From an uncultured Duncaniella sp. (GTDB lineage: Bacteria > Bacteroidota > Bacteroidia > Bacteroidales > Muribaculaceae), in the NCBI RefSeq assembly GCF_910577345.1, contig NZ_CAJTMT010000017.1, positions 1 to 64,000 on the forward strand: a DNA stretch of 64,000 bases, given 5' to 3'. Positions 50,686 to 58,341 of this stretch are shown here, piece after piece. The notes under the pieces are model-generated. The model did no database searches. It worked only from the letters and a program-made list of their open reading frames with translations, and was not told where the DNA came from. A program made the position numbers and the translations under genes. Within the stretch, counting starts at the first letter, position 1; each line of letters starts with the position of its first letter.

Positions 50686-51456
50686 ATGGGAAGTGTAAAA
50701 GAGTATTTCTCAAATCTTGGCTCCGGCATTGCAAGCCTTATTAAAGGTATGCAGGTGACCGGTAAGGAATTTGTCACCCCCAAAATTACCGAAGAGTATC
50801 CCGACAACCGCGACAATCTCCCCGTTGCCGACCGCTTCAGGGCTGTCCTGACCCTCAAATATGACGATCAGGGCGACCATAAGTGTATCGCCTGCGGAAC
50901 TTGCGAGCGCGTTTGTCCCAACAACACCATCTCTCTCGGTATCAACACCGTCGAGACATGGGACGGTAAGAAGAAAAAGAAGCTTGACAAGTACATGTAT
51001 GACCTCGGAAGCTGCACATTCTGTCAGCTCTGTGTCACAAACTGTCCGACCGACGCTCTTGAGTTCAGCAATGACTTCGAGCAGGCCGTATTCACGCGTG
51101 GTAAACTCCTGAGGAAGCTCAACTATCTTCCTGAAAAAGAAGAGCCGCAGCCCACACCCGAGGAAATCGCCCGGATGAAGGCTGAGAAGGAGGCGAAGAT
51201 CGCCGCCGCCAAGGCTGCCGCAGAGGCTAAGAAGGCTGCCGCCGCAGCTGCTGCCGGTGCCGCTCCCAAGGCTGCCGATGCCGCAGCTCCCGCCCCCAAG
51301 GCCGCTCCTGCTCCTGAGGCAAACGATGCCGCCGCCAAAGCTCTCGCAGCTGCAGCCGGTGACCCCGTGAAGGAAGCCAAAATCCGTGCGGCGCTCGAAA
51401 AAGCTGCCGCCCTCAAAGCACAGCGCGAGGCCGGAAAGGCCCCGGAAGCCAAATAA
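50686..51456 (+). CDS. nuoI: NADH-quinone oxidoreductase subunit I with long Ala/Lys/Pro tail
   Basis: A 256-residue protein. Residues 1-~150 are a normal NuoI with two [4Fe-4S] motifs, CIACGTCERVCP and CTFCQLCVTNCP (clusters N6a/N6b). After NYLPEKEEPQPTPEEIARMK the last ~100 residues are an Ala/Lys/Glu/Pro-rich tail (AAAKAAAEAKKAAAAAAAGA), predicted helix then flexible. Typical NuoI is 150-180 residues. Similar Ala/Lys tails occur on RnfC-type electron-transfer proteins. The tail might contact a soluble donor in place of the missing NuoEFG; that is inference. Confidence 0.93.
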   Translation: MGSVKEYFSNLGSGIASLIKGMQVTGKEFVTPKITEEYPDNRDNLPVADRFRAVLTLKYDDQGDHKCIACGTCERVCPNNTISLGINTVETWDGKKKKKLDKYMYDLGSCTFCQLCVTNCPTDALEFSNDFEQAVFTRGKLLRKLNYLPEKEEPQPTPEEIARMKAEKEAKIAAAKAAAEAKKAAAAAAAGAAPKAADAAAPAPKAAPAPEANDAAAKALAAAAGDPVKEAKIRAALEKAAALKAQREAGKAPEAK

Positions 51457-51483
51457 CAGCAAAATTAATTACTATCACAGTAT

Positions 51484-51999
51484 ATGGAATCAGTAGGAAG
51501 TACAATTTGTTACTGGATAATCGCTCTCGCGATTATCATCTTCTCGGTACTGACTGTCACCACGCGCAAGATCCTGCGCGCGGCCACATATCTGCTTTTC
51601 GTGCTTTTTGCCACCGCCGCCCTCTACTTCAAACTCGACTATGAGTTCCTCGGCGCTGTGCAGATTGCTGTCTATGCCGGTGGTATTGTGGTCCTCTTCG
51701 TGTTTGCAATCCTGCTTACCACGCATCCCGGTGACAACAGTGAACAGTTAGCTTCAAGAAAAAAACTCCTCGGTCTGGTGGGTGCGCTCTGCGCTGCCGG
51801 TGCTTGCGGCTGGGCTCTCTGCTCGCGCTGCGACGACATCTTCACGTCGCTCCCCTCCATGTCCAACCCGACCATGCACCGCATCGGTGAGGCCATGCTC
51901 GGTACAGGCTATGAGCAGTATCTGCTCCCCTTCGAGGCAGTCAGTGTGTTGTTACTCGCATGTATAATCGGTGGCGTTGTCATCGCCCGTAAACGCTAA
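51484..51999 (+). CDS. nuoJ: NADH-quinone oxidoreductase subunit J
   Basis: A 171-residue five-helix membrane subunit. YFKLDYEFLGAVQIAVYAGG with the conserved Tyr/Gly pi-bulge segment (AVQIAVYAGGIVVLFVF) is diagnostic. It is 27 bp after nuoI and 14 bp before nuoK. Confidence 0.94.
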   Translation: MESVGSTICYWIIALAIIIFSVLTVTTRKILRAATYLLFVLFATAALYFKLDYEFLGAVQIAVYAGGIVVLFVFAILLTTHPGDNSEQLASRKKLLGLVGALCAAGACGWALCSRCDDIFTSLPSMSNPTMHRIGEAMLGTGYEQYLLPFEAVSVLLLACIIGGVVIARKR

Positions 52000-52013
52000 T
52001 CACAATTCCCGCC

Positions 52014-52325
52014 ATGGATATTACTTTGATTTGGTATCTCGTCCCGTCACTCGTGATGTTTTGCTGCGGCGTCTACGGCTTCCTCACCCGTCGCAACATG
52101 ATCGCCATGCTCGTATCGCTTGAACTTATGCTCAACGCGGTCGACATCAACTTTGTGGTCTTCAACCGCTATCTTTTCCCAACCTCGATGGAGGGATGGA
52201 TGTTCACGCTCTTCGGTATCGCCATTGCCGCAGCCGAGACAGCGCTTGCAATCGCCATCATCATCAACCTCTTCAGGGTCAGCAAAAACATTGACGTCCG
52301 CGACGCAACTAAAATGAAAAATTAA
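52014..52325 (+). CDS. nuoK: NADH-quinone oxidoreductase subunit K
   Basis: A 103-residue three-helix membrane subunit. GVYGFLTRRNMIAMLVSLEL with the conserved Glu of helix 2 (SLELMLNAVDINFV) and the second Glu in AAAETALAIAII are visible; both belong to the proton path. Length normal. Confidence 0.95.
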   Translation: MDITLIWYLVPSLVMFCCGVYGFLTRRNMIAMLVSLELMLNAVDINFVVFNRYLFPTSMEGWMFTLFGIAIAAAETALAIAIIINLFRVSKNIDVRDATKMKN

Positions 52326-52334
52326 TCACGCCCT

Positions 52335-54281
52335 ATGGATATTACAATACCTATTCTTATATTGGCAATACCCCTGTTCATGTTCCTTCTGCTGGGACTC
52401 GGGGGAGTCAAGATGAGTCACAAACTCGCCGGCACCCTTGGTTCGCTCGGCATGGGAACCGTGTTGGTCTTGTCCTATTACACGGCGTTCACCTATTACT
52501 TCTCAGGAAACCCCGAATTCATTGACGGCACAACCCGTCTGCAGTATGTGGTCTTCAACCAGACCTGGTTGCAGTTCACTCCCAACCTCGCCATCAAGCT
52601 CGGTTTCCTTCTCGACCCGATTTCTGCCCTGATGCTCATCGTCATCCCGACGATTTCATTCATGGTCCACATCTACTCGCTCGGCTACATGGAGGGTGAG
52701 AAAGGTTTCCAGCGCTACTACGCTTTCCTTTCGCTCTTCAGCTTCTCGATGCTCGGTCTCGTTGTCGCAACCAACATTTTCCAGATGTACATCTTCTGGG
52801 AGCTCGTGGGTGCATCATCGTTCCTCCTCATCGGTTTCTTCTACACCCTTCCTTCGGCCATCTCAGCTTGTAAGAAAGCATTCATCGTCACCCGTTTCGC
52901 CGACCTCGGCTTCCTCATCGGTATCCTTGTCCTGTCGTTCTACACTCAGCAGCTCGACTTCCTCCCGATGACCCAGAATCCTCAGGGCGTTCTCGCAAGC
53001 TTCGGCGGCGCAACTTTCATGGGTGCTTCGGTTCTCACTTGGGCCCTCGTGCTCATCTTCACCGGCGGTATGGGTAAATCAGCCATGCTTCCCCTCCACA
53101 TCTGGCTCCCCGACGCGATGGAAGGCCCGACCCCCGTTTCGGCCCTCATCCACGCCGCTACCATGGTTGTGGCAGGTGTCTATCTCGTGGCCCGTCTCTT
53201 CCCGCTCTACATGCTTGAGGATGCAGCCCTGATGTTCATCACAGTTGTCGGTGCCGCCACAGCCTTCTATGCCGCTATGGTTGCCTGCGCACAGATTGAC
53301 ATCAAGCGTATCCTTGCTTTCTCGACAATCTCGCAGATTGCCTTCATGATGGTGTCGCTCGGCGTTGCCTCTCGCAACAATGTAGCCATCCACGAAGGTC
53401 TCGGTTACATGGCCTCCATGTTCCACCTCTTCACCCACGCGATGTTCAAGGCCCTCCTCTTCCTCGGTGCAGGTGCGCTCATCCACGCCGTACACTCCAA
53501 CAACTACACCGCAATGGGTGGCCTCCGCAAGTACATGCCCATCACCCACATCACCTTCCTCATCGGCTGCCTCGCAATCGCCGGTATTCCTCCCTTCGCA
53601 GGTTTCTTCTCGAAGGACGAAATTCTTGCCGCTTGCTTCCACAACAACTGGTTCTGGGGCGCATGGATGATGATGGTGGCTGCAATGACCGCTTTCTATA
53701 TGTTCCGTATGTACTTCCTCGTATTCTGGTGGAACAATCCTGACTACGCAAAGGAACATCACGGACATCTGCCCCACGATCCGGGCATCGCGATGTCATT
53801 CCCTCTGATTTTCCTCGCAATCGTCTCGACTGTCTGCGGTTTCATACCCTTCGGCAAGTTTGTGACATTCGACGGTCATGAGTATATCATCCACCTCGAT
53901 TGGGCAGTTGCCGGATCAAGCATCGGTATCGCTCTCATCTCGATTCTCTTCGCGATGTGGCTCTACGCAAAGGAGAACGACAAGCCCCGCCGCATGGCCG
54001 ACTCCTGCCGCTGGCTCTGGACTGCCGCTCACCGCCGCTTCTACTGGGATGAAATCTATCTCTTCATCACCCGCCGCATCATCTTCGACGGTATCTGCAA
54101 GCCTATCGCATGGTTTGACCGTCATGTCATCGACGGCACTATGGATGGCTTCGCCTACGTCACCAACAAGGCATCCGTCGCCATCAAGGGATTCCAGAGC
54201 GGCAAGGTACAGATGTATATCTGGTGGTACCTCATCGGTGCTGTTGTCCTTGGTCTAATCGTCGCAGTGTGTGTCCTCTGA
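52335..54281 (+). CDS. nuoL: NADH-quinone oxidoreductase subunit L
   Basis: A 648-residue antiporter-like subunit with ~16 helices and the lateral helix at the C-terminus. MYIFWELVGASSFLLIGF carries the conserved Glu, and GGMGKSAMLPLHIWLPDAME carries the key Lys. LIHAATMVVAGVYLVAR and HLFTHAMFKALLFLGAGA are standard. It pumps protons at the distal tip of the membrane arm. Confidence 0.96.
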   Translation: MDITIPILILAIPLFMFLLLGLGGVKMSHKLAGTLGSLGMGTVLVLSYYTAFTYYFSGNPEFIDGTTRLQYVVFNQTWLQFTPNLAIKLGFLLDPISALMLIVIPTISFMVHIYSLGYMEGEKGFQRYYAFLSLFSFSMLGLVVATNIFQMYIFWELVGASSFLLIGFFYTLPSAISACKKAFIVTRFADLGFLIGILVLSFYTQQLDFLPMTQNPQGVLASFGGATFMGASVLTWALVLIFTGGMGKSAMLPLHIWLPDAMEGPTPVSALIHAATMVVAGVYLVARLFPLYMLEDAALMFITVVGAATAFYAAMVACAQIDIKRILAFSTISQIAFMMVSLGVASRNNVAIHEGLGYMASMFHLFTHAMFKALLFLGAGALIHAVHSNNYTAMGGLRKYMPITHITFLIGCLAIAGIPPFAGFFSKDEILAACFHNNWFWGAWMMMVAAMTAFYMFRMYFLVFWWNNPDYAKEHHGHLPHDPGIAMSFPLIFLAIVSTVCGFIPFGKFVTFDGHEYIIHLDWAVAGSSIGIALISILFAMWLYAKENDKPRRMADSCRWLWTAAHRRFYWDEIYLFITRRIIFDGICKPIAWFDRHVIDGTMDGFAYVTNKASVAIKGFQSGKVQMYIWWYLIGAVVLGLIVAVCVL

Positions 54282-54318
54282 AACTGTCAATCAAGTAGCT
54301 GAAATTTATAGTAACGAT

Positions 54319-55821
54319 ATGTTTTCCAATATATTAATTTACTTTGTGGTGATACCCCTGGTCATGATGCTGGGGCTCGCCCTCTGCCGGAACATCAAGC
54401 AGATTCGCGCAGTGGCCGTCACGGGCTCGGTCGCTCTGACCGCCCTCTCGGTCTGGCTCCTCGTTGACTACCTCGCACTCCGCGCCGCCGGAGCCACCGA
54501 ACCCATGCTCTGGGTTGATTCGTGGCAGTGGTTCGCACCCCTCAACATCAATCTTGCCGTGGGTGTCGACGGTATCTCCATCGCCATGCTCATCCTCACA
54601 GGCATCATCCTTATAACAGGTAGCTTCGCATCGTGGGAGATTCCCCAGCCCAAGGAGTTCTTCCTCTGGCTCATCCTTCTCTCGACCGGTGTCTACGGCT
54701 TCTTCATCTCAATCGACCTCTTCACGATGTTCATGTTCTATGAGGTCGCCCTCATCCCGATGTATCTTCTCATCGGTGTCTGGGGTAGCGGCAACAAGAA
54801 CTACTCGGCTATGAAGCTTACCCTTATGCTCATGGGTGGTTCAGCCTTCCTCATGCTCGGTCTCATCGGTATCTACTACCACTCCGCAGTTGACGGCAAC
54901 CTCACATGGAACATCCTTGAAATCGCTCAGAACGACGCCATCAGCCACGGCTGGCAAAAGTTCCTCTTCCCGATGACCTTCGTCGGCTTCGGTGTCCTCG
55001 GTGCCATGTTCCCCTTCCACACATGGTCGCCCGACGGTCACGCTTCAGCCCCGACTGCCGTGTCTATGCTCCACGCTGGTGTGCTCATGAAACTCGGTGG
55101 CTACGGTTGCTTCCGTGTCGCCATCTTCCTCATGCCCCACGCTGCAAATGAACTCGCCTGGATTTTCCTTATCCTCACAGGTATCTCGGTTGTCTACGGT
55201 GCGTTCAGCGCTTGCGTCCAGAATGACCTCAAGTACATCAATGCCTATTCGTCCGTGTCGCACTGCGGTCTGGTGCTCTTCGCCATCCTCATGCTCAACA
55301 CCACAGCGATGACTGGTGCAATCATGCAGATGCTCTCCCACGGTCTCATGACAGCCCTCTTCTTCGCCCTCATCGGTATGATTTACGGACGTACCCATAC
55401 CCGCGACATCCGCGAGATGGGCGGTATGATGCAGATTCTGCCTTACCTCTCTGTCTGCTATGTGATTGCAGGTATGGCATCGCTCGGTCTTCCCGGTCTC
55501 TCGGGCTTCGTTGCCGAAATGACAATCTTCGTCGGTTCGTTCGAACATACTGACCTCTTCCACCGCATCTTCGTCATCGTGGCCTGCAGCTCTATCGTCA
55601 CCACCGCGGTCTATATTCTCCGCGTTGTCGGCAAGCTGCTCTACGGTCCCGTCTATGACGAGCACCACCTGACCCTCACCGACGCCAAGTGGTGGGAGCG
55701 TGTCGCAACCGCCGGACTCATCGTCTGCGTTGCCGGCATCGGTCTCTTCCCCAACTTCTTCGCTGATCTCATCAAGTTCACTTTCAGCCCCGAAATCTTC
55801 ACCGTTATCGGCCTGAACTAA
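54319..55821 (+). CDS. nuoM: NADH-quinone oxidoreductase subunit M
   Basis: A 500-residue antiporter-like subunit (start at ATG 54319, MFSNILIYFVVIPLVMM). An in-frame GTG at 54271 would add 16 polar residues and overlap nuoL by 11 bp. Signatures: FMFYEVALIPMYLLIGVWG with the conserved Glu, FPFHTWSPDGHASAPTAVSM, and HGLMTALFFALIGM. Proton-pumping membrane subunit. Confidence 0.94.
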   Translation: MFSNILIYFVVIPLVMMLGLALCRNIKQIRAVAVTGSVALTALSVWLLVDYLALRAAGATEPMLWVDSWQWFAPLNINLAVGVDGISIAMLILTGIILITGSFASWEIPQPKEFFLWLILLSTGVYGFFISIDLFTMFMFYEVALIPMYLLIGVWGSGNKNYSAMKLTLMLMGGSAFLMLGLIGIYYHSAVDGNLTWNILEIAQNDAISHGWQKFLFPMTFVGFGVLGAMFPFHTWSPDGHASAPTAVSMLHAGVLMKLGGYGCFRVAIFLMPHAANELAWIFLILTGISVVYGAFSACVQNDLKYINAYSSVSHCGLVLFAILMLNTTAMTGAIMQMLSHGLMTALFFALIGMIYGRTHTRDIREMGGMMQILPYLSVCYVIAGMASLGLPGLSGFVAEMTIFVGSFEHTDLFHRIFVIVACSSIVTTAVYILRVVGKLLYGPVYDEHHLTLTDAKWWERVATAGLIVCVAGIGLFPNFFADLIKFTFSPEIFTVIGLN

Positions 55822-55837
55822 TCACAGATTAATAGCA

Positions 55838-57280
55838 ATGGATTACTCACAGTTTTTAGCACTCAAGCAGGAAATAGGATTGTTAATCGTATTCCTATTA
55901 GTCTTCCTTTACGACACCTTCTGCTCACCCAAGGCTGCAAAGAGCGTTCCCGTGATTGCATGTGTGCTCATGGCGGCTGTCACCGCCTTCGGCTTCTGGC
56001 AGTCATGTCAGCCCGCAACCTCGGCCTTCGCAGGAATGTATTTCTCGTCGCCCGTCATCGTGGCTATCAAGAACATTCTCAATGTAGGTGCCCTCATTGT
56101 TCTCATCCAGTCACTCAAATGGGCCAACTCGGAATTTACCTCGATCCGCCGCGGTGAATTCTATGAGTTGATTCTCCTGACCCTCTTCGGCATGTATCTG
56201 ATGATTTCGAGCCGCCACTTCCTGATGTTCATCATCGGTCTCGAAACCGCCTCGCTCCCCCTCTGCGCGCTCGTCGCTTTCGACAAGCACCGCTATGAGA
56301 GCCATGAGGCAGCCATCAAGTATGTCCTCACCGCCGTCTTCTCGTCGGCTGTGCTCCTGATGGGTCTTTCGTTTGTCTACGGCATCGCCGGCACTCTCTA
56401 CTATCAGGGCATCGCATCCGCCATCCACGGCAATATGGGTGTCATGCTTGCAGTGGCTCTCGCATTCGTCATCTCCGGTTTCGGTTTCAAGATTTCACTT
56501 GTTCCCTTCCACCTCTGGACCGCTGACGTCTATCAGGGTGCCCCCACATCCGTCACTTCATATCTCTCGGTGATTTCCAAGGGCTCGGCTGCTTTCGCCT
56601 TCCTCGTGGTGCTCACCACAGTGTTCGGTTCTGTCTACGAGGCAGCATGGGAATGGATGCTCTACGGACTCATCATCCTCACCATCACCATCGGTAACCT
56701 CTTCGCCATGCGCCAGAAGAACATGAAGCGCTTCCTTGCCTTCTCGTCAATCTCGCAGGCCGGTTACATCATGCTTGCCATCGTCGGCAACAACGGTATG
56801 GGTGTGTCAGCCCTCATGTTCTACACTCTTGTCTACATCTTCTCCAACCTCGCTGCCTTCGGTGTCATCGGGGCCATCGAGAATGCTACAGGCAAGATTG
56901 AGATGACTGACTACAACGGTCTCTACAAGACCAATCCCCGCCTCTCGGTGACAATGATGCTTGCCATGTTCTCGCTTGCAGGTATTCCCCCCTTCGCAGG
57001 CTTCTTCAGCAAGTTCTTCGTGTTCACCTCGACACTCAACGGGACTAACTCGACAGCTCTCTATGTCCTCGTGCTCATCGCCCTCATCAACACCATCATC
57101 TCCCTCTACTACTACCTCCTTGTTGTGAAGGCAATGTTCATCAATGACAGCGAGAATCCCATCGCCACCTTCCGTTCGGCTTGCTCCGAGCGCCTCGGCA
57201 TGTGGATCTGCGTTGCAGGCATCATCGGTCTCGGTATCGTAAGCTACTTCTACGATTACCTCCTCACCGTTGTCGCCTGA
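55838..57280 (+). CDS. nuoN: NADH-quinone oxidoreductase subunit N
   Basis: A 480-residue antiporter-like subunit. ASLPLCALVAFDKHRYESHE, VPFHLWTADVYQGAPTSVTS and LAGIPPFAGFFSKFFVF are the expected motifs. Last gene of the cluster, followed by an imperfect hairpin. Confidence 0.95.
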   Translation: MDYSQFLALKQEIGLLIVFLLVFLYDTFCSPKAAKSVPVIACVLMAAVTAFGFWQSCQPATSAFAGMYFSSPVIVAIKNILNVGALIVLIQSLKWANSEFTSIRRGEFYELILLTLFGMYLMISSRHFLMFIIGLETASLPLCALVAFDKHRYESHEAAIKYVLTAVFSSAVLLMGLSFVYGIAGTLYYQGIASAIHGNMGVMLAVALAFVISGFGFKISLVPFHLWTADVYQGAPTSVTSYLSVISKGSAAFAFLVVLTTVFGSVYEAAWEWMLYGLIILTITIGNLFAMRQKNMKRFLAFSSISQAGYIMLAIVGNNGMGVSALMFYTLVYIFSNLAAFGVIGAIENATGKIEMTDYNGLYKTNPRLSVTMMLAMFSLAGIPPFAGFFSKFFVFTSTLNGTNSTALYVLVLIALINTIISLYYYLLVVKAMFINDSENPIATFRSACSERLGMWICVAGIIGLGIVSYFYDYLLTVVA

Positions 57281-57338
57281 CCGACGGACTGACATCCCCA
57301 CCAACAGGAATTGAAAAACATTTCCATATCCTAAACTA

Positions 57339-57374
57339 TCTCCGGCTGTAGGGCGTTTTCCTTGCAGTCGGAGA
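57339..57374 (+). terminator. Hairpin after nuoN
   Basis: TCTCCGGCTGTAGG (57339-57352) pairs with CCTTGCAGTCGGAGA (to 57374), counting G-U pairs and one bulge. No long T run follows, so it may be an RNA 3'-end structure or weak terminator at the end of the 17.6-kb nuo-atp-nuo unit. Confidence 0.5.
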
Positions 57375-57432
57375 TTGCTGCAAAAATCCACCACTGCAAT
57401 CTCTTCATCATCAATTTAATCACAGCTCGACT

Positions 57433-58263
57433 ATGTTTCCATCATCACCCGGCCCTATCGGCGTTTTTGACTCAGGCTACGGTGGCCTGACCATACTCAA
57501 AGAAATTCGTGAGGCTCTTCCCGAATATGACTATGTGTATCTCGGCGACAATGCCCGTACCCCTTACGGCACGCGCTCGTTCGATGTGGTCTATGAGTTT
57601 ACCCGCGAGGCCGTCGAGGCCCTGTTTGCGCGCGGTTGCCATCTCGTCATCCTCGCCTGCAACACCGCCTCAGCCAAGGCTCTCCGCTCCATCCAGCAGA
57701 AGGACCTTCCGGGATGGGACAGCTCGCGCCGTGTGCTTGGTGTGATTGTGCCCACAGTCGAAGCCCTCGGCTCAATCAGCAAGAACGGCAACATCGGCAT
57801 CCTCGGAACCCCGGGTACCGTCAGCTCAGGCACCTACGACATCGAGATTGCAAAATTCTTCCCTCAGTTCCGCACCGTCTCGGTCGAATGTCCGATGTGG
57901 GTTCCTCTCGTCGAGAACCGCGAGTATGACTCACCCGGTGCCGACTACTTCGTGGAGAAGTATGTCGAGGAACTGTTTGCCCAGGAGCCGGAAATCGACA
58001 CCATCATCCTCGGTTGCACCCACTATCCTCTTCTCATCGAGAAAATCCGCCGTCAGGTTGCCGACCGCGCCACAATCGTCACCCAGGGTGAACTCGTTGC
58101 GGCCAGTCTGCGCGACTATCTGAACCGCCACCCGGAGATGGATGCCAAATGCACCCGTGGAGGCTCATGCACTTATCTGACCACCGAGAATCCCGATAAG
58201 TTCACTGATCTTGCTGCCACATTCATGCAGGCACCGGTCCGTGCGGAGCACATCGTGCTCTGA
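57433..58263 (+). CDS. murI: Glutamate racemase
   Basis: A 276-residue enzyme supplying D-glutamate for peptidoglycan. The start GVFDSGYGGLTILKEI is typical. The two catalytic cysteines are Cys76 in LACNTASAKAL and Cys195 in LGCTHYPLLIEKI. Length normal. It is 152 bp after nuoN; I see no obvious promoter, so it could be read through from the cluster. Confidence 0.95.
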   Translation: MFPSSPGPIGVFDSGYGGLTILKEIREALPEYDYVYLGDNARTPYGTRSFDVVYEFTREAVEALFARGCHLVILACNTASAKALRSIQQKDLPGWDSSRRVLGVIVPTVEALGSISKNGNIGILGTPGTVSSGTYDIEIAKFFPQFRTVSVECPMWVPLVENREYDSPGADYFVEKYVEELFAQEPEIDTIILGCTHYPLLIEKIRRQVADRATIVTQGELVAASLRDYLNRHPEMDAKCTRGGSCTYLTTENPDKFTDLAATFMQAPVRAEHIVL

Positions 58264-58341
58264 TTTTGGTCGCTTACGGCTTTATTGCCGCCCGTCCTCG
58301 CTCCCGTCCAATCATTATCACTCTTTCCACTGCAATCTATT

